Source: Candidatus Zhuqueibacterota bacterium
Lineage (GTDB): Bacteria; Zhuqueibacterota; QNDG01
NCBI GenBank assembly: GCA_003645915.1
Contig: QNDG01000157.1
Span: forward strand, 1 to 5,283
Direction: 5' to 3'
DNA: 5,283 nt
The notes under the pieces were generated by a model. It was given only the letters and a program-made list of their open reading frames with translations. It did not search any database and was not told the origin of the DNA. The position numbers and the translations under genes are program-made. Below, piece by piece: positions 1 through 5,283 of the stretch; the first letter of the stretch is position 1, and every line of letters begins with the position of its first letter.

Positions 1-2
1 AT

Positions 3-878
3 CCCAAGCTTCTCGGAAAAGATGTTATGGGTTATCAGGTTATTGGCAGAGTAAGGGATATTCCGAGAATTTTAAGAGAGTCTGTAATTGACAGAGTGAT
101 TTTTGTTGTTCCGAGGCTCTGGTTGAACAGAGTTGAAGATGCAATTCACCACTGTGAGCGTGAAGGTGTGGCAACAGCTATCACAGTGGATCTTTTTGAA
201 CCAAAGGTTGCAAGATTAAGACAGTCCGATTTTGCAGGTATTCCTCTTATTCTTTTCCAGACAACAGTAGCTGAAGAGTGGCAGCTTTTTATAAAACGAA
301 TTATTGATATAGTTATTTCTCTGATAGCCATACTTCTTTTATCTCCTGTTTTTATTATTTCTGCAATCGGTGTAAAATTAAGTTCAAAAGGGCCTGTGTT
401 TTTCAGGCAGGAGAGATGTGGACAGAACGGAAGAAGGTTTATTCTTTACAAGTTCCGGTCTATGATTGTAGGCGCTGAGATGAAAAAGAGAAAGTTAGAG
501 AAGCAGAATGAAATGCAGGGCCCGGTCTTTAAAATGAAAAGAGATCCCAGGGTAACGCGTTTCGGACGTTTTATGAGAAAACTCAGCATTGACGAGTTCC
601 CTCAGTTGTTTAATGTTTTGAGGGGGGATATGAGTCTTGTAGGTCCGAGGCCTCCTCTTCCGGCTGAAGTTGAACTTTATGAAGTGTGGCACAGGCGGAG
701 ATTAAGTATGAAGCCCGGATTGACATGCATCTGGCAGGTCAGCGGAAGAAATAAAATTGATTTTAATACGTGGATGGAGATGGATATGAAGTATATAGAT
801 AATTTCTCCCTCTGGCTTGATTTTAAAATTCTGGTTCGTACGATTTTTGTGGTTTTAACAGGTTACGGAGCAGTGTAA
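3..878 (+). CDS. Polyprenyl glycosylphosphotransferase, initiating exopolysaccharide sugar transferase (5'-truncated)
   Basis: This enzyme transfers a sugar-1-phosphate from a UDP-sugar to undecaprenyl phosphate at the inner membrane, the first step of exopolysaccharide or O-antigen repeat assembly. Residues are numbered from the internal ATG at 27. Residues 1-75 look like the end of the nucleotide-binding-like regulatory domain of the long (about 450-480 aa) WbaP/EpsL-type proteins. A hydrophobic segment at about 92-116 is the membrane anchor of the catalytic part. The bacterial sugar transferase domain follows: GPVFFRQER (122-130), YKFRSM (141-146), the catalytic-type Asp189-Glu190 pair in IDEFPQLFNVLRGDMSLVGP, GPRP (206-209), and PGLTCIWQVSGRN (230-242). 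The frame is open upstream of 27 to the window edge (PKLLGKDV), and the sequence before that ATG fits the family, so 27 is not the true start. The C-terminus is complete, ending GYGAV. The sugar (glucose, galactose or another) cannot be read from the sequence. The family call is very secure. Confidence 0.95.
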   Translation, partial: PKLLGKDVMGYQVIGRVRDIPRILRESVIDRVIFVVPRLWLNRVEDAIHHCEREGVATAITVDLFEPKVARLRQSDFAGIPLILFQTTVAEEWQLFIKRIIDIVISLIAILLLSPVFIISAIGVKLSSKGPVFFRQERCGQNGRRFILYKFRSMIVGAEMKKRKLEKQNEMQGPVFKMKRDPRVTRFGRFMRKLSIDEFPQLFNVLRGDMSLVGPRPPLPAEVELYEVWHRRRLSMKPGLTCIWQVSGRNKIDFNTWMEMDMKYIDNFSLWLDFKILVRTIFVVLTGYGAV

Positions 879-884
879 CCTGTT
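857..884 (+). repeat. Perfect 10-bp inverted repeat over the stop codon of the sugar transferase
   Basis: The arms AACAGGTTAC (857-866) and GTAACCTGTT (875-884) are perfect reverse complements separated by the 8-base loop GGAGCAGT. The TAA stop (876-878) lies in the right arm. An RNA hairpin here would be moderately strong. What follows is GAAT and a run of eight A (889-896) rather than a T tract, and on the opposite strand no T tract follows either, so it is not a standard intrinsic terminator in either direction. It could protect an mRNA 3' end, bind a protein as a DNA palindrome, or be chance. The repeat is certain; its function is not known. Confidence 0.6.
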
Positions 885-945
885 GAATAAAAAAAACTCA
901 AATCCAGTTTTTGTTTACCTTAACAAAATAGTGTATTTTAAAATC

Positions 946-970
946 GGAGGAAGCCGGTAAGTGCCGGCTT
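946..970 (+). promoter_or_regulatory. Shine-Dalgarno plus hairpin ahead of the glycosyltransferase start
   Basis: GGAGG at 946-950 is the strongest ribosome-binding sequence upstream of the ATG at 980, but it lies 29 bases away (951-979), far beyond normal spacing. The space is largely filled by an inverted repeat, AAGCCGG (951-957) with CCGGCTT (964-970), which can close further by a U-G pair (958-963) to a 4-base loop. If folded, the hairpin would leave only the nine bases 971-979 between the SD and the ATG, an ordinary distance. A GTG at 961-963 also lies 10 bases after the SD and opens a three-codon frame ending in TAA at 970-972. Either structural bridging or reinitiation after this minigene could drive translation. 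The sequence elements are seen directly; the mechanism is inference. Confidence 0.55.
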
Positions 971-979
971 AAAGATTAC

Positions 980-2158
980 ATGAGCAAAATATTAATGGTG
1001 GCACCTGAGCCTGTTTTTGAACCAAGGGGAACCCCCTTTAGTATTGTCGGCAGATTGAAAGCACTTTCTGATATGGGGTATAAGGTTGACCTGCTGACTT
1101 ATCCTATTGGCGAAAATGTGGAATTCCCGGGAGTAAGGATTATAAGAGTCCCCCGTGTTTTCGGAATTAAGAAAATAAAGATAGGGCCTTCTTTAAAAAA
1201 AATACCTCTGGATATTTTACTTGTATTTTATACTTTTTATTTTCTTTTAAAGGGGAACTACAGTGTTATTCATACTCATGAAGAAGCGGGGTTCTGGGGA
1301 ACGATTTTTTCCCTGATTTTCAAAATTCCCCATCTCTATGATATGCATTCCAGCCTTCCGCAGCAGCTTTCAAATTTTCAGTTTACAAAATCCAGGATTC
1401 TGGTATGGATTTTTGAAAAACTGGAAAACCAGGTGTTGAAAAATGCTACGTCAATTATTACAATATGCCCGGATCTTTATAATCACGTTCTGAAAGTAGT
1501 GCCAGATAAAGGCTCCTTTTTAATAGAAAATGTGGTGGAGTATGAGCTTATTTTCGGTGAGAAGGATTTCTCAAAAGAAATTATTGAAAAATATAAGCTT
1601 AAGGATAAAACAGTCGCCCTTTATGCAGGCACTCTTGAACCTTATCAGGGAATTGATCTTTTAATTAATGCATCTGATATTGTTCTTAAAAAAATGCCTG
1701 ACATTGTTTTCCTGATTGTGGGAGGCCATGATTATCAGGTTGATATGTACAGAAAGCTTGCAGAGGAAAAAGGCGTAATTAATAATTTTATTTTCACAGG
1801 GCAGGTGCCTCCGGACCATGTTAAAAGTTATATGAAGTGTGCATCACTGCTTTTATCACCGAGGACAAGGGGAACAAACACACCTTTGAAAATATATTCA
1901 TATCTTAAATCCGGAATCCCTGTTGTTGCTACAGACCTTTTAACCCATACACAGGTGCTGAACAAAGATGTTTCAATATTAAAAAAACCGGAACCGCATG
2001 AGTTTGCCATAGGAATTATGGAAGCTCTTGAAAATAAGGGAAGAGCAGGTAATGTTGTCAAAGCTGCCAAAAAACTTGCAGAAGAAAAATACAGCTATTC
2101 TGTTTATTTAAAAAAACTTAAAAGCGCTGTAGAAAAGGGATTATCAGGGAGAGTTTAG
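980..2158 (+). CDS. GT4-like glycosyltransferase of an exopolysaccharide locus
   Basis: A cytoplasmic or membrane-associated GT-B fold glycosyltransferase, expected to add a sugar from a nucleotide donor to the lipid-linked oligosaccharide. The N-terminal acceptor domain begins with MSKILMVAPEPVFEPRGTPF, including the glycine-containing loop, followed by GRLKALSDMGYKVDLLTY. HTHEEAGFWG (98-107) and YDMHSSLPQQL (120-130) are marks of a subfamily often found in such loci. A hydrophobic stretch at 77-90 may contact the membrane. The donor domain begins near 210 (VALYAGTLEPYQGIDLLINA) and carries the RGTNTPLKIYSYLKSGIPVVATD segment split around 297-319 and THTQVL (322-327). In that segment the acidic residues of the usual GT4 E-X7-E motif are absent (Ser307 takes the second place); I recall this as common in the subfamily. 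The 392-aa length is normal. The ATG at 980 is chosen by homology of the N-terminus; no other standard start lies between the upstream in-frame stop (929-931) and 980. Donor and acceptor are unknown. Confidence 0.93.
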   Translation: MSKILMVAPEPVFEPRGTPFSIVGRLKALSDMGYKVDLLTYPIGENVEFPGVRIIRVPRVFGIKKIKIGPSLKKIPLDILLVFYTFYFLLKGNYSVIHTHEEAGFWGTIFSLIFKIPHLYDMHSSLPQQLSNFQFTKSRILVWIFEKLENQVLKNATSIITICPDLYNHVLKVVPDKGSFLIENVVEYELIFGEKDFSKEIIEKYKLKDKTVALYAGTLEPYQGIDLLINASDIVLKKMPDIVFLIVGGHDYQVDMYRKLAEEKGVINNFIFTGQVPPDHVKSYMKCASLLLSPRTRGTNTPLKIYSYLKSGIPVVATDLLTHTQVLNKDVSILKKPEPHEFAIGIMEALENKGRAGNVVKAAKKLAEEKYSYSVYLKKLKSAVEKGLSGRV

Positions 2159-2159
2159 T

Positions 2160-4049
2160 ATGTGCGGTATTTGCGGTGTAATGTACAAAGACAGTACTGT
2201 AAGACCTGCTGAGGATTTGCTGAACTCTATGTGCAGATCAATTGTTCACAGAGGGCCTGATGACCAGGGAACCATTATTATCAATAATGTAGGTCTTGGA
2301 ATGCGCAGGTTGTCAATAATTGATCTGTCCACAGGGCATCAGCCCATTGCCAATGAAAGAAACAGCGTTTTTATAGTTTTTAACGGCGAGATATACAACC
2401 ACAATTCAATCAGAAAAGAACTGGAGTCTTTAGGACACGTTTTTAAAACAAAGAGTGATACGGAAGCTATAGTACACGGTTATGAAGAGTGGGGTGTTAA
2501 TGTATGCAGCAAACTTAACGGAATGTTTGCATTTGCAATCTGGGATATGGAAAACAGAGCTCTTTTTCTTGCAAGGGACAGAATGGGTATCAAGCCCCTT
2601 TATATTTATGAAGACAATGAAAAAATAGTATTCGGCTCCGAAATAAAGGCAATATTAAAACATCCTGATATTGATCGTACTCTGGATGAGCAGGCGCTTA
2701 ATAATTATCTTACATTTGAATATATACCAGCACCGAGATCAATATTTAAAAAAGTAAAAAAATTAAGACCTGGCCACTGGATCAAATATAAAAATAATAC
2801 TGTTTACAGTGAAAAATACTGGAATTTGCAGCCTCATGAAAAAAACATTACCTTGGATCAGGCAAAGGAGAAGCTGTACTACCTTCTTACGGATTCTGTC
2901 AAATTAAGACTTTTGTCAGACGTGCCTCTTGGTGCATTTCTTTCAGGAGGGCTGGATTCTTCCATACTTGTATCACTAATGGCTTCCGTAGGCAGTGAAC
3001 AGGTAAAAACTTTTTCTATAGGATTCAAGGAGTCCTCGTACAATGAACTCAAATATGCCAGAGCTGTGGCAAAAAAGTATAATACTGATCATCATGAATT
3101 TATTATAGAACCCAACGCGCTTGATCTTACGGAAAAACTTATAAGGCAGCTTGACGAACCTCTCGGAGATTTTTCAATTTTCCCGACATATCTCGTATCA
3201 AAAATGGCAAAGGAATATGTTACTGTGTCTCTGTCCGGAGACGGAGGAGACGAACTTTTTGCAGGATACGATACGTACAGGGCTCATGCATTTGCCGAGA
3301 AATATTACTCTCATATTCCGGGTTTTATCCGGAATTATGCAATAAGCCCTTTTGCAGATTTTTTGCCCCCCACAAAAAAGAAAAAGGGAGCAATAAATTC
3401 ATTTAAGCGGTTTGTTCAGGGTACAAAACTTCCTGCCTCTTTGTATCATGCAAGATGGATGACATTTCTTTCTGAGAATGAACGCAGAAATCTTTTTTCA
3501 AAGGACCTGCAGATCAGTCTGGCACATGCTGACAATTACGATTTTATCCGCAGATTTAACTGCAGTAATGTGGAAAATCTCGATGATGTTACAAGAACTG
3601 GATTCATTGATTTAAATACTTACCTTATTGATAATATTTTGGTCAAGGTTGACAGAATGTCTATGGCCGCTTCTCTTGAAGCAAGGGTTCCGTACCTTGA
3701 TCACAGGATTGTTGAGTTTGCTTTTTCTCTGCCGCCGGAACTTAAAATGAAAGGATTTTCAACTAAGGTGATTCTTAAAAAAACCTTTTGGGAAAATCTT
3801 CCGGACACTGTAAAACACAGAGGCAAGCAGGGGTTCAGCATACCAATAAAAAGCTGGATACGGAACGAGTTAAAGGATATGATAACAGATCTGCTTGATA
3901 CTTCAAAAATTAATCAGCAGGGGTATTTTAATGCGGGATTTGTTGAGAAGCTGAAAAACGAGCACATGGCAGGTAAAAAGAATCACAGTCATCTGTTGTG
4001 GGCTCTTATGGTGTTTCAGAAATGGTACAATATTTACGGAAAAGGTTGA
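2160..4049 (+). CDS. asnB: Asparagine synthetase-like glutamine-dependent amidotransferase
   Basis: This protein hydrolyses glutamine and uses ATP to activate a carboxyl group and form an amide; in the textbook case aspartate becomes asparagine. The N-terminal class II glutaminase starts MCGICG, with Cys2 the nucleophile after Met removal, then RGPDD (31-35), RRLSIIDLSTGHQP (49-62), FNGEIYNH (74-81) and SDTEAI (99-104). The synthetase domain has the pyrophosphate loop SGGLDSS (262-268), SGDGGDELFAGY (359-370), and DRMSMAASLEARVPYLDHR (498-516). At 629 aa it is longer than E. coli AsnB (554 aa) but typical of the paralogues in polysaccharide loci, including those beside exosortase systems. The SGDGGDE segment has Asp361 where E. 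coli AsnB has a conserved Glu (SGEGSDE), so the acceptor may not be free aspartate. O-antigen homologues such as WbpS are thought to amidate sugar acids. An SD-like AGGGAGAG (2146-2153) lies in the end of the preceding gene, which stops one base before this ATG, so the two are coupled. Family certain; substrate uncertain. Confidence 0.94.
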   Translation: MCGICGVMYKDSTVRPAEDLLNSMCRSIVHRGPDDQGTIIINNVGLGMRRLSIIDLSTGHQPIANERNSVFIVFNGEIYNHNSIRKELESLGHVFKTKSDTEAIVHGYEEWGVNVCSKLNGMFAFAIWDMENRALFLARDRMGIKPLYIYEDNEKIVFGSEIKAILKHPDIDRTLDEQALNNYLTFEYIPAPRSIFKKVKKLRPGHWIKYKNNTVYSEKYWNLQPHEKNITLDQAKEKLYYLLTDSVKLRLLSDVPLGAFLSGGLDSSILVSLMASVGSEQVKTFSIGFKESSYNELKYARAVAKKYNTDHHEFIIEPNALDLTEKLIRQLDEPLGDFSIFPTYLVSKMAKEYVTVSLSGDGGDELFAGYDTYRAHAFAEKYYSHIPGFIRNYAISPFADFLPPTKKKKGAINSFKRFVQGTKLPASLYHARWMTFLSENERRNLFSKDLQISLAHADNYDFIRRFNCSNVENLDDVTRTGFIDLNTYLIDNILVKVDRMSMAASLEARVPYLDHRIVEFAFSLPPELKMKGFSTKVILKKTFWENLPDTVKHRGKQGFSIPIKSWIRNELKDMITDLLDTSKINQQGYFNAGFVEKLKNEHMAGKKNHSHLLWALMVFQKWYNIYGKG

Positions 4050-4076
4050 TTTTTATTGAATTTTTTATAACTTTTC

Positions 4077-4080
4077 AGGA
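4077..4080 (+). promoter_or_regulatory. Ribosome binding site that favours the methyltransferase start at 4089
   Basis: AGGA (4077-4080), extendable as AGGATGG to 4083, lies 8 bases before the ATG at 4089. The ATG at 4080 overlaps this SD and has only T/A-rich sequence without a purine tract upstream (4050-4076). The second ATG, three codons later, is therefore the better-supported start. Confidence 0.55.
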
Positions 4081-4088
4081 TGGCTAAA

Positions 4089-4856
4089 ATGAATAATAAC
4101 AAGTTGAAAAATGAAATTGCAGAGTACTGGAACCAGCGTATTCATGACCTTGAAATTGCAAAGAGTCCTGTTGGTTCGCGAGAGTTTTTTGAAGAACTTT
4201 CAGAGTACAGATTTGACAAGCTGAGGTATCTTCCCAAAATTGTGGATTTTGCAGGTTTTAAAGGTAAAAAAATTCTTGAAATAGGATGCGGCGCAGGTAT
4301 TGACCTTGTGGAATTCGGAGCAGGCGGTGCAATAGTTACAGGTATAGATTTATCAAAAACAGCAATTGATCTTGCAAAAAAGTATTTTTCTTATCTTAAT
4401 ATCAATGCTGATCTGCAGGTTATGGACGGGGAGAACATGAGTTTTGAAGACAACACCTTTGATGTTGTTTATGCTCACGGAGTGCTCCAATATACTGCTG
4501 ATGCCAAGAAGATGATAGAAGAAGCTTTTCGTGTGTTAAAACCGGGCGGCATATTTATAGGAATGGTTTACAACAGAAAAGGGTGGCTTAATTTTATGGC
4601 AAGGGTATTCAAAGTTTCTCTTGAACATCAGGATGCTCCTGTGCTTGATAAATATACAATTGAAGAATTCAGAGAATTGTTGTCTCCCTTTAAAAATGTA
4701 AAAATAGTTCCTGAAAGATTCCCTGTAAAATCCAGACTGCACCACGGGTTAAAAGGGATTTTATTTAATACTTTTTTTGTGGGGATTTTTAAACTGATAC
4801 CAAGACCTCTTGTAAAGAAATGGGGATGGCATTTAATGGGCTTTGGAGAGAAATAA
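4089..4856 (+). CDS. Class I SAM-dependent methyltransferase
   Basis: A Rossmann-fold methyltransferase using S-adenosylmethionine. Counting from the ATG at 4089 (255 aa), motif I is ILEIGCGAG (62-70), the acidic end of strand 2 is Asp87 in GIDLSKTAI (85-93), Asp113 in VMDGENMSF fits the adenine-contacting position, the motif around strand 4 is DVVYAHGVLQYT (125-136), and RVLKPGGIF (148-156) is the usual element before strand 5. The N-terminus EYWNQRIHD resembles small-molecule and sugar O-methyltransferases of the UbiE/Methyltransf_11 type. The C-terminal 70 residues are family-specific, with a hydrophobic stretch (about 224-238) and a basic tail ending WHLMGFGEK, perhaps for membrane or lipid-linked substrate contact. 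An alternative ATG at 4080 would add three residues but has no good RBS. Placed between the amidotransferase and the FAD enzyme, it probably methylates a glycan or its precursor; this substrate is inferred from position only. Confidence 0.9.
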   Translation: MNNNKLKNEIAEYWNQRIHDLEIAKSPVGSREFFEELSEYRFDKLRYLPKIVDFAGFKGKKILEIGCGAGIDLVEFGAGGAIVTGIDLSKTAIDLAKKYFSYLNINADLQVMDGENMSFEDNTFDVVYAHGVLQYTADAKKMIEEAFRVLKPGGIFIGMVYNRKGWLNFMARVFKVSLEHQDAPVLDKYTIEEFRELLSPFKNVKIVPERFPVKSRLHHGLKGILFNTFFVGIFKLIPRPLVKKWGWHLMGFGEK

Positions 4857-5283
4857 TGAAGCGAAATCCGAATGAACTAACTGACCGGGAATTTGATGTA
4901 ATCATAGTAGGCGGAGGAATTTACGGTGCTACAATAGCATGGGATGCGGTTTTACGGGGTTTTTCAGTTGCTTTGATTGAAAAAGACGATTTTGGAGGTA
5001 ATACATCTTCAAACAGTCTTAAAATTGTACACGGCGGACTTCGGTATCTTCAGCAGCTTGATATAAAACGGGTACGGGAATCAGTGCGGGAAAGACGCAT
5101 AATGCTTACTATTGCGCCTCATCTTGTACAGCCTCTTTCCTGCCTTATGCCCACATACGGGCATTTTATAAAAGGGCCTGAAGTTATGTTCTGCGGAATG
5201 CTGCTAAATGACATTCTGAGTGCGGACAGGAACATAGGAGTTGATCCTTTAAGAAAAATTCCCAACTGCAGAATTATTTCCAA
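4856..5283 (+). CDS. FAD-dependent oxidoreductase, glycerol-3-phosphate dehydrogenase (GlpD/GlpA) family (3'-truncated)
   Basis: The reading frame opens at ATG 4856 and stays open to the window edge, giving 142 residues of a protein that is normally 500 aa or more. It has the FAD-binding Rossmann start DVIIVGGGIYGATIAWDA (14-31) with the dinucleotide motif Gly19-Gly20-Gly21-x-x-Gly24 and the ribose-binding Glu42 at the end of strand 2. SSNSLKIVHGGLRYLQQ (51-67) is the hallmark of GlpD/GlpA-type dehydrogenases; in E. coli GlpD the GGLRY segment lies at the active site (Arg54-Tyr55, here Arg63-Tyr64). RVRESVRERRIMLTIAPHLVQPL (split over 72-94) continues the family pattern. Family members oxidise glycerol-3-phosphate to dihydroxyacetone phosphate and pass electrons to quinone. 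The ATG shares its A with the TAA of the methyltransferase, and GGAGAG (4845-4850) is a well-placed SD, so translation is coupled. In this locus the substrate may be a glycan precursor or glycerol-phosphate decoration rather than catabolic glycerol-3-phosphate; the missing C-terminal half prevents a decision. Confidence 0.88.
   Translation, partial: MKRNPNELTDREFDVIIVGGGIYGATIAWDAVLRGFSVALIEKDDFGGNTSSNSLKIVHGGLRYLQQLDIKRVRESVRERRIMLTIAPHLVQPLSCLMPTYGHFIKGPEVMFCGMLLNDILSADRNIGVDPLRKIPNCRIIS

Noticed and set aside
27..29. ATG at 27 as the start of the sugar transferase
   Set aside because: The frame is open upstream to the window edge with family-like sequence, and the remaining N-terminal domain would be cut in half; the true start lies outside the window.
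892..912. Intrinsic terminator from AAAAACT (892-898) and AGTTTTT (906-912) followed by GTTT
   Set aside because: The stem is nearly all A-U and too weak for a terminator; it may only be a consequence of the A and T runs.
911..939. Possible sigma-70 promoter, TTGTTT (911-916) and TATTTT (934-939) with 17-base spacing
   Set aside because: Both boxes match the consensus poorly in a very A/T-rich stretch, and the start of transcription would fall on the SD itself at about 946.
1828..2070. Minus-strand open frame of 80 codons inside the glycosyltransferase
   Set aside because: It lies wholly opposite a strongly conserved gene, has no recognisable domain, and resembles other chance antisense frames in the window.
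3151..3345. Plus-strand open frame of 64 codons inside the amidotransferase
   Set aside because: It overlaps the conserved SGDGGDE region in another frame and shows no protein-family features.
4039..4076. Imperfect inverted repeat GAAAAGGTT / AACTTTTC between the amidotransferase and methyltransferase
   Set aside because: It needs a bulge, has a long A/T-rich loop and no T tract afterwards; I see no support for a terminator or promoter in this short gap.

Overview
The window is a stretch of an AT-rich bacterial genome with every recognisable gene on the + strand. It reads as the interior of a surface- or exopolysaccharide biosynthesis locus. Five coding regions fill almost all of it. In order they are a polyprenyl-phosphate sugar-phosphate transferase (5' end outside the window), a GT4-type glycosyltransferase, a long glutamine-dependent asparagine synthetase-like amidotransferase, a class I SAM-dependent methyltransferase, and an FAD-dependent oxidoreductase of the GlpD/GlpA family (3' end outside the window). 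The host is most simply a Gram-negative, probably environmental bacterium, because similar gene sets are common in exopolysaccharide loci of such organisms. Nothing in the sequence fixes the phylum. There are no RNA genes, insertion sequences, CRISPR arrays or phage genes.

Layout: 3-878 is the initiating transferase, whose stop codon lies inside a perfect 10-bp inverted repeat (857-884). The only real intergenic space is 879-979. It is A/T-rich and ends in a strong Shine-Dalgarno (SD) GGAGG (946-950), a GC-rich hairpin (951-970) and then the ATG of the glycosyltransferase at 980. The glycosyltransferase (980-2158) and amidotransferase (2160-4049) are one base apart. A gap of about 40 bases precedes the methyltransferase (4089-4856), whose last stop base is the first base of the oxidoreductase ATG (4856 onward). 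From 980 to the end the genes look like one polycistronic, translationally coupled unit.

How the genes may work together: the first enzyme would load a sugar-1-phosphate onto undecaprenyl phosphate at the inner membrane, and the glycosyltransferase would extend the lipid-linked oligosaccharide. The amidotransferase could turn a carboxyl group, for example of a uronic acid, into an amide. The methyltransferase could add a methyl group, and the FAD enzyme could oxidise a glycerol-phosphate-like or other hydroxyl substrate. The assignments to families are well supported. The exact substrates and the idea of a joint modification pathway are inference.

The most unusual feature is the translation start of the glycosyltransferase. 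Its only good SD is 29 bases from the ATG, but a hairpin fills the space so that folding would leave about 9 bases. The same stretch also encodes a three-codon GTG minigene at good distance from that SD.
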